Positions 6,535-13,285 of a stretch of DNA of 14,851 bases are shown here, one piece after another. Source of the stretch: DAOUVR01 sp034430535 (GTDB lineage: Bacteria; Chloroflexota; Dehalococcoidia; E44-bin15); the NCBI GenBank assembly GCA_964443325.1, contig CAYUCL010000045.1, positions 1 through 14,851 on the forward strand, in the 5' to 3' direction. The notes under the pieces are model-generated. The model was not told the DNA's origin. It made no database searches and saw only the letters and a list, made by a program, of their open reading frames with translations. The position numbers and the translations under genes are program-made. Position 1 is the first letter of the stretch; each line of letters begins with the position of its first letter.

Positions 6535-6622
6535 TAAGGCTTGGCTTAGGGCATGGGCCTACAATTACGAGGACAATGAGGAGGTCGTAAGTTACAATGA
6601 CCACCCGAAGCGGTACAACGAA

Positions 6623-6651
6623 TTGACTAGTCAAAACCCAAGGCATAAACT
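6623..6651 (+). promoter_or_regulatory. Candidate promoter with operator-like palindrome before the lsrF-like gene
   Basis: TTGACT (6623-6628, 5/6), 17-bp spacer, TAAACT (6646-6651, 4/6). The -35 forms the left half of a perfect 12-bp palindrome TTGACTAGTCAA (6623-6634), a plausible repressor site. Transcription would begin near 6658, giving a ~45-base leader to the ATG at 6704. Confidence 0.45.
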
Positions 6652-6703
6652 AAGGCGGTGAGAACCAGGGGACAAAAAAAGAAGTAGAAGGGGGGATACC
6701 AAC

Positions 6704-7492
6704 ATGGACTGGGGAATGGAAAACCGCATGTCACGACTTATCCAGTCGGACGGCCGATGTCTGTTTATACCAATTGACCATGGATATTTTCAGGGACCAA
6801 CCAGAAAATTAGAGAAGCCGGCCGAGACTATCAAGCCGCTTCTCCCGTATTGTGATGCCCTTTTTGTAACCAGGGGGGTATTGCGTTCGGCGCTGGACCC
6901 GAACAGCGCTAAACCGATTATTCTCAGGGTTTCTGGCGGCACCAGCATGGTGGGTGCCGACCTTGCCAATGAAGGGATCACCACCTCTATGGAGGAGGCT
7001 ATCCGCCTTAACGTGTCCGCTGTAGGCATCTCCATATTCGTCGGCACTGATTATGAGCATGACTCGCTGCTGAACCTGGCAAAGCTGGTCGATGAGGGCG
7101 AAAAGTATGGCATTCCAGTGATGGCGGTAACCGCTGTCGGCAAGGAGATGGAGAAGCGTGACGCCCGCTACCTTAGTTTGTGCTCTCGCATCGCCGCCGA
7201 GCTGGGGGCACGGGTGGTGAAGACCTACTGGTGTGAGGATTTTGACAAGGTTACCGAGGGTTGTCCCGTGCCGGTGGTTATGGCCGGCGGGCCCAAAGTG
7301 AACACAGAGCTTGAAGTGTTCGAGTTTGTTTACGACGGCATTCAGAAAGGCGCTGTAGGTGTGAACCTGGGGAGGAACGTCTGGCAAAACGAGTTTCCCG
7401 TGGCGGCGATTAAGGCCTTGCGTGCTGTCATCCATGAGAACGCTACCCCGAAAGAGGCCCAGGAGATATACGACAGCGTAAAGAGCGGATAG
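6704..7492 (+). CDS. lsrF: LsrF-like class I aldolase/thiolase
   Basis: The 262-aa TIM-barrel protein of the DeoC/LsrF/FbaB aldolase group closely matches what I recall of LsrF, the thiolase that ends autoinducer-2 degradation by transferring the acetyl group of 3-hydroxy-5-phosphonooxypentane-2,4-dione to CoA. Visible features: DWGMENRMSRL at the start, IDHGYFQGPT (24-33), VTRGVLRS (55-62), DYEHDS near 116, the likely Schiff-base lysine K163 in VVKTYW, AGGPK (194-198) and NLGRN (221-225) for phosphate binding. The ~30-residue N-terminal extension of enterobacterial LsrF is absent. ATG 6704 follows a GAAGGGGGG ribosome site. No lsr transporter, kinase or LsrG gene is near, so a role in AI-2 breakdown is not established. 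An FBP-aldolase or ADH-synthase-like activity is the alternative. Confidence 0.8.
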   Translation: MDWGMENRMSRLIQSDGRCLFIPIDHGYFQGPTRKLEKPAETIKPLLPYCDALFVTRGVLRSALDPNSAKPIILRVSGGTSMVGADLANEGITTSMEEAIRLNVSAVGISIFVGTDYEHDSLLNLAKLVDEGEKYGIPVMAVTAVGKEMEKRDARYLSLCSRIAAELGARVVKTYWCEDFDKVTEGCPVPVVMAGGPKVNTELEVFEFVYDGIQKGAVGVNLGRNVWQNEFPVAAIKALRAVIHENATPKEAQEIYDSVKSG

Positions 7493-7572
7493 CGAAAGTA
7501 GCATCCGAGCTGGACAAACCGTGAGTTCGTATCTATGGCTGTTGGCCGAAATCCTCAGGCGACGGCGGTATA

Positions 7573-7815
7573 TTGATTCTTACCCAGGGAACGACGGACA
7601 AACAATGGAAAGAGAAGCCAAGATTCATTCTGGCGGTCAACAGGAACGACTTCTCAAGGGTGTTCGTAATTGACTATTTGGGGTGGGGAGCGCGGTACAA
7701 CGTCCTGGACATCTTACACAGTGAAAAAGGCCGTGATTTGAATGCCTAGAGTATCGATTACGCCAATATTTTAGTGAGGGATGACCAGGAGAGACTACTT
7801 AAGGCGATCGCTTGA
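7573..7815 (+). pseudogene. Possible remnant of a small unrecognised gene, one internal amber
   Basis: In the 409-bp gap between the lsrF-like gene and the 166-aa gene, one frame reads like protein from about TTG 7573: MILTQGTTDKQWKEKPRF, then ILAVNRNDFSRVFVIDYLG, and onward to a TAG at 7747-7749. The same frame then continues with SIDYANILVRDDQERLLKAIA to TGA 7813-7815. The composition across the TAG is protein-like on both sides, suggesting an 80-codon gene broken by one nonsense change; a 58-aa real protein is the alternative. There is no ribosome site and I recognise no family. The remainder of the gap has no other gene. Confidence 0.35.
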
Positions 7816-7831
7816 TAGCCGCGGCAAACGA

Positions 7832-7876
7832 ATGACGTATGGAATGGCATACTGGTTAAGACCATATGTACGTCAT
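7832..7876. repeat. Inverted repeat upstream of the 166-aa gene
   Basis: atgacgta (7832-7839) and tacgtcat (7869-7876) form an 8-bp inverted repeat with 29 bp between, 26 bp before the ATG. It could be an operator or mRNA hairpin; there is no further support. Confidence 0.35.
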
Positions 7877-7901
7877 AGTAAAACGAACGTGAGGATACGC
7901 C

Positions 7902-8402
7902 ATGCCAGTTGACATCTCCGACTACATAGACGTGAAACAGCGAGCGCTGGAACTTGGGTGCAACGTGCCCACGGAGCTTGCCATCCTGCCCCGCAATTTC
8001 GATGTAGCGAAGTCCAAAGACGAGCTAGTTCACCAGAACCCGGCGCCAACCATCAGGGTCCTGTGGCGGCGGGCGGGAATATCTGAGACACGGATTGAGA
8101 AGGAAGGAGATAGATTCTCCTATGTGAAAGAGAAGGAATTCGGGGGTTGGCTTGGGCCTGTCATATTTATTGGCTCCTCGCTGTTGAAACAAAACTCGGA
8201 AGCTGTTTCCCTTGCCCTTGAGGTAATCTCCAACCACCTTGCTGGTTGGTACAGTGTAATCGGAGGTGAGCAAAAGGTTAAACTGGACATCGTGGTAGAA
8301 CAAACAGAGGGAGGGGGATACAAGCGCATCGAGTATGAGGGGGACGTCGAGGGATTGAAAGAGTTGCCGCCAATCGTGCGCAGGGTTGGTGGATATGAAT
8401 GA
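7902..8402 (+). CDS. Hypothetical protein, 166 aa
   Basis: Not recognised. It is a soluble-looking protein with no signal peptide, membrane segment or cysteine cluster. The N-terminal 50 residues look helical. The middle has a basic stretch (IRVLWRRAG) and an acidic/basic strand pair (RIEKEGDRFSYVKEKE), then hydrophobic GGWLGPVIFIGSSLL (near 81-95), then a long helix (SEAVSLALEVISNHLAGWY). The end is a beta-like KVKLDIVVEQTEGGGYKRI (near 124-142) followed by EYEGDVEGLKELPPIV. The ATG at 7902 has GAGGA six bases upstream. Its TGA overlaps the next gene's ATG (ATGA at 8399-8402), so the two are probably translated together; a functional link to that methyltransferase is inference. Confidence 0.8.
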   Translation: MPVDISDYIDVKQRALELGCNVPTELAILPRNFDVAKSKDELVHQNPAPTIRVLWRRAGISETRIEKEGDRFSYVKEKEFGGWLGPVIFIGSSLLKQNSEAVSLALEVISNHLAGWYSVIGGEQKVKLDIVVEQTEGGGYKRIEYEGDVEGLKELPPIVRRVGGYE

Positions 8403-9166
8403 GAAGTAAGAGTTATTGGAGTGCTGGGAGCGGTGAGCAATACAGGATGATAGATTACGAAAATATTGCGTTGGATTACGCACGGCATCGTCGGGTTCAT
8501 CCGAAAGTGCTGCAAGGCCTTATTTCGACCAGCGGTGTTGGGGCTGCTTCCAGGGTGCTCGAGGTGGGATGCGGCACGGGCAACTACATTGTCGCTTTGC
8601 AGGAGATTGTAGACTGCTCGTGCTGGGGCATTGACCCGGCGGAGCAGATGCTGTCCATCGCTGGAGATGGCTCAGCAAAACTCAACTTTCAATGTGGCAG
8701 GGCTGAGAGACTCGATTTTCCACGTGAGTTGTTTGACCTGGTGTTTTCTGTGGACGTGATTCACCATGTGAGTGATCGCCTCGCCTATTTTCGGGAGGCC
8801 TATCGTGTGCTAAAGGCAGGTGGAAAAGTCTGCACCGTCACCGATTCCGAGTGGATCATTCGCCACCGCCAACCCCTTGCCGTCTACTTCCCCGACACGG
8901 TCGAGGTTGACCTGGGCAGATATACCCCAATCGCCGAACTGCGGCAAATCATGGCGCAAGTGGGGTTCGGCGAGATTACCGAGAATACGGTCGAATACTG
9001 CTACCAGCAAACCGACATCCAACCATATCGGGACAAGGCATTTTCATGCCTCCGCTTGATCTCGGAAGAGGCCTTCCACAGGGGGATAGAGCGTATGGAA
9101 AGGGACTTGCGCATTGGACCGATCCAGTGTATGCCCCGCTACTTGCTTCTCTGGGGAATAAGATAG
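8399..9166 (+). CDS. Class I SAM-dependent methyltransferase
   Basis: Rossmann-fold methyltransferase of 255 aa. SAM-binding motif I is RVLEVGCGTGNY (52-63), the acidic residue after strand 2 is in WGIDPAEQML (76-85), motif II/III is LFDLVFSVDVIHHV (111-124), and the post-motif is AYRVLKAGGKV (134-144). The C-terminal third is helical with RMERDL near 232-237 and ends LLLWGIR. The substrate is unknown; the UbiE/ArsM-like core does not define it. The ATG at 8399 overlaps the upstream stop by ATGA. A second in-frame ATG at 8447 gives MIDYENIALDYARHR, a more typical family start, so the first 16 residues may not be translated. Downstream lies a TatD gene fragment. Confidence 0.9.
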   Translation: MRSKSYWSAGSGEQYRMIDYENIALDYARHRRVHPKVLQGLISTSGVGAASRVLEVGCGTGNYIVALQEIVDCSCWGIDPAEQMLSIAGDGSAKLNFQCGRAERLDFPRELFDLVFSVDVIHHVSDRLAYFREAYRVLKAGGKVCTVTDSEWIIRHRQPLAVYFPDTVEVDLGRYTPIAELRQIMAQVGFGEITENTVEYCYQQTDIQPYRDKAFSCLRLISEEAFHRGIERMERDLRIGPIQCMPRYLLLWGIR

Positions 9167-9208
9167 AATACAAGTTAGGTGACTTGGATTTCGTCTATAT
9201 GGATACTG

Positions 9209-9283
9209 TGCGGTGTTGTGAAGGTTAGATAATATGCTCATCGATGCTCACACACATCTTGACAGGTACGAAGCGGAACTGGA
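9209..9283 (+). repeat. 75-bp direct repeat, copy A
   Basis: Matches 13211-13285 at 71 of 75 bases with no gap, at an exact offset of 4,002 bp. It spans 25 bp of leader plus the first 50 bp of a TatD-like reading frame. Beyond 9283 nucleotide identity drops sharply, although the encoded residues stay alignable for another ~20 codons. Confidence 0.85.
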
Positions 9284-9356
9284 ATCCGCTCTTGAGGAAG
9301 TGGTTCAACACAGGATTTTCGCTATTAACAACTCTATAGCTCTCCCCACATTATAA
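9234..9356 (+). pseudogene. 5' fragment of a TatD-like hydrolase gene
   Basis: Reads MLIDAHTHLDRYEAELES and on to IFAINNSIALPTL, then TAA: 40 codons. The first 16 residues are identical to the intact protein encoded at 13236 and the rest is alignable (EEVVQHRIFAINNS against QEIVDNRIFSISNS). It ends before any catalytic residue beyond the N-terminal HxH, so it cannot be an active hydrolase. It lies 67 bp after the methyltransferase gene and has the same GAAGG leader as the intact copy. It is best read as the remaining 5' end of a gene cut off by the rearrangement that placed the 9.3-13.2 kb segment here. No other gene is visible in 9357-9445. Confidence 0.8.
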
Positions 9357-9445
9357 TACGCAAACAGGGAATCAAAGATGCTTAGGAGCACTAGAAGAGC
9401 CTGATGCCTGTGGAGTATACCTAATGAACGGGCTGCGTTAGTATA

Positions 9446-9919
9446 ATGACAGAATTGCGGGATGGGGGAATGGGAAATAAGGAGAAACTGGCAGCGCCCT
9501 GTGGTCTATACTGCGGTGTCTGTGGTGTGTATATCGCCCACAGAGATAATAACATCAAATTCAAAGAGAGATTAGCAACGGTCTACGGTGTAAGTGTGGA
9601 TGATATCAAGTGTGAGGGATGCCTCTCTGATGAATTATTCGTATACTGCAAAACCTGTCAGATTAGGTCTTGTACAATTGAAAAGGGTATCGAGGGATGT
9701 CATCAATGTAACGACTTTCCTTGCGCGTTTATCGGGGATTTTCCTCTTCCTGTTGGGAAAAAGGTGATATTGCGTGCTATTCCAACCTGGAGGGAGCTTG
9801 GGACTAAGAGGTGGATGGAGGAGGAAGAAAAACGCTACCATTGTCCCTATTGTGGCTACAAACTATTCAGGGGCGCAAACAGGTGCCGTAACTGTAGACA
9901 GCCAGTTGACGTTGATTAA
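9446..9919 (+). CDS. DUF3795-type Cys-rich protein with C-terminal zinc ribbon
   Basis: The product has 15 cysteines in 157 aa. The N-terminal part fits DUF3795: APCGLYCGVCGVY (C19, C23, C26), CEGC (C56, C59), CKTCQIRSC (C68, C71, C76) and GCHQCNDFPC (C85, C88, C93). A separate zinc ribbon ends the protein: CPYC (133-136) and CRNC (147-150). The function is not known; metal or Fe-S binding is inferred. Two starts are possible: ATG 9446, which has no ribosome site, or ATG 9470 (MGNKEKLAAPCG), the more family-like beginning. A TATAAT at 9442-9447 overlaps the first ATG and would favour the second. The gene stands alone inside the segment bounded by the 75-bp repeats. Confidence 0.82.
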   Translation: MTELRDGGMGNKEKLAAPCGLYCGVCGVYIAHRDNNIKFKERLATVYGVSVDDIKCEGCLSDELFVYCKTCQIRSCTIEKGIEGCHQCNDFPCAFIGDFPLPVGKKVILRAIPTWRELGTKRWMEEEEKRYHCPYCGYKLFRGANRCRNCRQPVDVD

Positions 9920-10131
9920 CCTGTGAAATAATAGTAAGAACGGTTGGGCAAACAAGCAGGTCACTGTCTGCACAACAGAGGAGAAACGGCGCCTGACTCT
10001 TGGCCAGCCTGTGGTCACCCGGGTCGGCAGCCCCAGATAGGCCAGCCTGGCTGGGGTCGTTTGACCAGACGATGGACCTCCGCCGTCCACTCTATCCGAG
10101 CCAACTGCAACGAGGCCGGCATTTATTGTGA

Positions 10132-11343
10132 TTACATTGGATGTGTTCTTTCCCTACGCCTGTTTCTCCAAAGCAATAGTGAGCAGACTACCGTCACCGG
10201 CGCCAGGATGGCAGTGGCGATGGAAAAACTGGAATAAAAATCGAATCGGTCTATCAGGTAGCCCATGACAGGTGTTAGCAGGCCGGCCATTTCGGAGCCG
10301 GCAAAGAAGTAGAGGCCAAGTATCGTGGAGCGGCGGTGCTTGGGGGCATGGCCGACGATGTAAGATTCTGGGGTAGGCATGCGTGTGTTAGTGACAACGC
10401 CGATGGCAACCATCACGGCAGCAAGTAAAGGGATATTGGGCACAACACCCAGCAGGTAGATGAGAAGGACGGCAAGGAAACTCAATGACACTAAAACCGG
10501 CACCCCACCGAGTCGGTCGGATAAATACCCTCCCAGCGGCGCAGCAAACAGGCCGACCGCGGGAGCGATGGCCACAAGGGCGGCCGCTGTCGTCTCGGCA
10601 ACGCCGAAGTGATCAACTGCGTAGAGCGAAAGGTATGCTAATACGGACTGAACCATCGTGCCAGTGGCAACGCTCATGACAAGGAACGGCACCAGTTGCC
10701 GCCAGCGGGTTCGAGCCGGTGTCGTCGAAACTTCGCCATCGGGTGTTTGGGGCTCGCCGCGCTGTATTCTTATCCGCCGGCCGATGAGGACGTAGAGCAC
10801 CACACCGAGAATGATGATGGGAACCGTCAGTGTGATGTATGAACTACGCCAGCCCCGGGCGACAGCAATGGGGGCAGCCAGAAGTGGCACAATCCATAAG
10901 CTAGAGCTGCCGCCAATCAAGTGGAATCCCAATGCCCGCCCCCGGCGTACCGGAGAGACTGATGCCGAGATGGCGGTCGCTGCGGCGGGGTGGTAGCCAC
11001 CTCCCAGGATTGCCGCAAGCACCAGAAAGGCAATCAAGAGTAAATAGGACTATGATAGACCAATCAAAACCCCGGCTATGGCCACACCGGTGACGCCTAT
11101 GGCAATCATCACTCTAGGCCCAAAGCGGTCGGCCAGCTACCCCGCTGGTAGTTGGCTGATACCGCTGGTGATAGCGAACGCTGAGATTAGCACCCCTACC
11201 TGGGTATAGCTGATGCCAAGGTCAGTGCGTATCATCGGCATCAGCGGCCTGAGCATTGCACCGACTACGTGATGCCCGAAGTGTGCCAGAATAAAGAGCG
11301 GCAGCAATCCTTGGAAAAGCGTGCGGACATCGTACCTCTTCAT
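10132..11343 (-). pseudogene. MFS transporter, broken by two in-frame amber codons
   Basis: A single uninterrupted frame of 403 codons encodes a normal-length 12-TM major facilitator, starting at ATG 11343 (AGGA ribosome site) with MKRYDVRTLFQGLLPLFILA. Two TAG codons interrupt it at 11139-11137 and 11052-11050. The first falls in MFS motif A: ISQLPAG-TAG-LADRFGPR, where a tryptophan (TGG) is expected. The second follows VLIGLS and precedes SYLLLIAFLVLAA, where CAG or TGG is plausible. The remaining C-terminal 301 codons are open and well conserved in appearance (YHPAAATAISASVSPVRRGRALG; GGYLSDRLGG). There are no frameshifts, so inactivation is recent or the stops are assembly errors or are read through. 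The substrate is unknown. Confidence 0.85.
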
Positions 11344-11616
11344 GTTGTTTCCTGGGTTACGGCGGCATACGATGGTGTAACGAGAGAAGGACGATGCTCG
11401 ATTCTCAGTTGACGTCGCAACACAGCATTGACAACCATGAGGTCACCTTCGTGTGGTTGAACCCCTATTGGTCGAAGACACCGTGAACAAGACGCTGATT
11501 TGTGCAATCTGGTATTCGAGTGCCAGCAAACCGAGAATCCTTGTGTTGGGTCCATCCCCAGTTGACAATGAGAATACTGGAGACGTGCCTGTCCCTACCC
11601 TTTCCTGGACGTTTTG
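11344..11616. other. Spacer without a convincing gene
   Basis: 273 bp between the MFS pseudogene start and the DUF3786 stop. Short open frames on both strands lack ribosome sites and family resemblance. An attata (TATAAT on the minus strand) at 11624-11629 falls within the 3' end of the DUF3786 gene and is probably chance. Confidence 0.4.
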
Positions 11617-12240
11617 TTATAGCATTATAAGTATACTCATCATGGCCGTTGACCAGATGATATCCATCGGCAAGTGAGTCGAGCAGGTAGAATCAAATAA
11701 GAGGTTAGCGTGTGCGGGGAACTCCTCATCACTCTTCCAAAGAAGCAACACTACAGGAACTCTGGGGACAGGATACAACCTGAAAGAAGCATCCCCATAA
11801 TCAAGTTGGTCACCGCCAAATTTCACGCCTCTCTGGAGAAACCCCTGAACATCACTGCCATACCTTTTTGCAATCTCCTCGAGCGGAAGTACATGTGCCC
11901 CCCCCTCGAACATCAGTCCACCGATCATATGGCTCGGGTTTACCAGATTCCCAGAGAGGGGTACATCCTTGGATTGAATAAGATACCACAGGATCGAGAG
12001 TCTGGAATAATAATGGAACTTATTTAGTAGGAAGTCAGCCGCCAAGGAATTGCCCCGAATTTGTCTATCTTTCGGAGAAACAGAAATCTCTTCATTGAAC
12101 AGGGGCAGAACATATCTGCCAGACAACTCATCATAAACTGCTTTCGCTCTGTGGACTACATCCTGTGGAGAAAGTTCGCAGAGAATATCCCAAGCCCTTT
12201 CTTCACCTTCAAGCCAGTCTCGCCCTTCGCCGACTAACAT
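11617..12240 (-). CDS. DUF3786 domain protein
   Basis: The 207-aa soluble protein matches the DUF3786 pattern as I know it: an N-terminal helical part with RAKAVYDELSGRYVLPLF (31-48), a central LSILWYLIQSKDVPLSGNLV (81-100), GGLMFEGGAHVLPLEEI (107-123), and the diagnostic end VPVVLLLWKSDEEFPA with ANLLFDSTCSTHLPMDIIW (161-196). The family is common in strict anaerobes and has no established function, though members often lie near corrinoid or metal proteins; no such neighbour is present here. The C-terminus (MMSILIML) is shorter than usual and may be altered. The ATG at 12240 has no good ribosome site. The region is more AT-rich than the MFS gene beside it, fitting mosaic origin. Confidence 0.75.
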   Translation of the reverse strand: MLVGEGRDWLEGEERAWDILCELSPQDVVHRAKAVYDELSGRYVLPLFNEEISVSPKDRQIRGNSLAADFLLNKFHYYSRLSILWYLIQSKDVPLSGNLVNPSHMIGGLMFEGGAHVLPLEEIAKRYGSDVQGFLQRGVKFGGDQLDYGDASFRLYPVPRVPVVLLLWKSDEEFPAHANLLFDSTCSTHLPMDIIWSTAMMSILIML

Positions 12241-12249
12241 ATGTCTACT

Positions 12250-12480
12250 TTACTTGAAGTCACCTGGCTTCTTCAAGCTGATAGGTATCCTTTGGTTCAC
12301 ATCCAACCCACTGCCGCCAAACTGACAACTTGCCGAGCCATATGCACTTGAAGCAATACTGCTGACAGCCTGGCAGTAGTTGTTGAATCCACAGAACTGT
12401 ACTATATAATCCGTCAGATTGTTTGACTTCACTTCTACCCGTCTGCATACTCTACCGGAACTCGGTGCAGCTTGACACAA
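12250..12480 (-). CDS. Doubtful small ORF, 76 aa
   Basis: TTG-initiated frame ending PISLKKPGDFK, 9 bp upstream of the DUF3786 start on the same strand. It contains five cysteines but no CxxC pair. The only ribosome-like sequence is AAGGGC right before the TTG. The C-terminal half (SGLDVNQRIPISLKKPGDF) looks protein-like and may be the end of a truncated gene. No family is recognised and an overlapping frame is equally open. Confidence 0.25.
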   Translation of the reverse strand: MCQAAPSSGRVCRRVEVKSNNLTDYIVQFCGFNNYCQAVSSIASSAYGSASCQFGGSGLDVNQRIPISLKKPGDFK

Positions 12481-12578
12481 GCCCTTAAGTAGTTCATGCT
12501 ATCTGTAACAAACTTATCGCCAAGTTGCCCATGATGCACACTTCCTGCCAAGGAATGCCAGTAGTAAGGAGCTAAACC

Positions 12579-13016
12579 ATGAAGTGCCCACGTTGCCAAG
12601 GTGAGCTGATTACAGAGCAGTACAAGGGGATCGAGGTTGATCGATGCGCTAAGTGTAATGGTATGTGGCTAGATTATGGAGAGCTGGATCAGTTAGAGGA
12701 CATCGTTTTGGACGAAGATGAGATGAAGGGTAGCTTGATGTTCCGCTCCATGCGGGGAGATCTCCTGTGTCCTAAGTGTCAGCGACCAATGCAGTTCTTC
12801 AACTACCGTGCCTACGATTTGGAATTGGACTTCTGCGATCAAGGGCATGGAGTATGGCTAGATGCAGGCGAGGAGAAGCGAGTACTGGAGTTTATGGAGC
12901 GGCGGATCAAAGACCTAAAGCGGAAGGAAAGCGCCGAGACTGAGTGGGCTGGGTTCGTTAGAAAACTGAAATCCAAGTCCTTCTCTAAGAAGGTCAAAGG
13001 GCTATTTGGGAAATAG
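12579..13016 (+). CDS. Tandem zf-TFIIB zinc-finger protein
   Basis: The 145-aa protein has two copies of the bacterial zf-TFIIB-like zinc ribbon. Copy 1: MKCPRCQGEL with C3 and C6, then DRCAKCNGMWLDYGEL with C23 and C26. Copy 2: LLCPKCQRPM with C64 and C67, then DFCDQGHGVWLDAGE with C86 and H90 in place of the last cysteine. A lysine/arginine-rich C-terminal tail (RRIKDLKRK, then KLKSKSFSKKVKGLFGK) could contact nucleic acid or membrane; the role is unknown. The ATG at 12579 is supported by AAGGAG seven bases upstream. It is divergent from the DUF3786 gene and monocistronic here. Confidence 0.85.
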   Translation: MKCPRCQGELITEQYKGIEVDRCAKCNGMWLDYGELDQLEDIVLDEDEMKGSLMFRSMRGDLLCPKCQRPMQFFNYRAYDLELDFCDQGHGVWLDAGEEKRVLEFMERRIKDLKRKESAETEWAGFVRKLKSKSFSKKVKGLFGK

Positions 13017-13067
13017 TTCAGCAAACGTAGTAGCTAGATCGTTGGTGGTGTCGACCAGAGACCTAGG

Positions 13068-13080
13068 GTGCCAGTGGCAC
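13068..13080. repeat. Short perfect palindrome
   Basis: gtgcca-g-tggcac, 52 bp after the zf-TFIIB gene. It has no T-run, so it is not a clear terminator. The rest of the 13017-13235 spacer shows nothing recognisable except the 75-bp repeat at its end. Confidence 0.3.
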
Positions 13081-13210
13081 GGGTACTAGACATAATGATT
13101 TTTAACCCACGGTAGGATTTTAATAGGATTCCTTCAGTTAGCATCGTGTTTGCGGTTCGCTCTTCGCGCATGCAAATTACTTCAGTACTTATCAAACACG
13201 CAATACGTTA

Positions 13211-13285
13211 TGCGCTGTTGTGAAGGTTAGATAACATGCTCATCGATGCTCATACACATCTGGACAGGTACGAAGCGGAACTGGA
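13211..13285 (+). repeat. 75-bp direct repeat, copy B
   Basis: Partner of 9209-9283 (four mismatches). It includes the gttgtgaaggttagataa leader and the first 50 bp of the intact TatD-like gene. Confidence 0.85.

Noticed and set aside
6194..6661. Several 62-82 aa open frames on both strands
   Set aside because: They lie wholly in palindromic repeats (Pro/Ser/Glu-rich low-complexity translations) and have no ribosome sites.
6809..7504. 231-aa open frame on the minus strand
   Set aside because: It is antisense to the clearly recognisable LsrF-like gene; the translation has no family resemblance.
10031..10056. ccccag/ctgggg hairpin as a terminator between the DUF3795 gene and the MFS pseudogene
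   Set aside because: The stem is only 6 bp with a 14-base loop and no T-run on either strand.
7747..11139. Genome-wide amber recoding, suggested by three internal TAG codons
   Set aside because: Many intact genes here end in TAG (prenyl synthase, rsmI, lsrF-like, both methyltransferases, the 13236 TatD-like gene), so TAG is a working stop; ordinary gene decay is simpler.
11453..11677. 74-aa plus-strand frame before and into the DUF3786 gene
   Set aside because: It overlaps the 3' end of the better supported DUF3786 gene, has no ribosome site and no recognisable motif.
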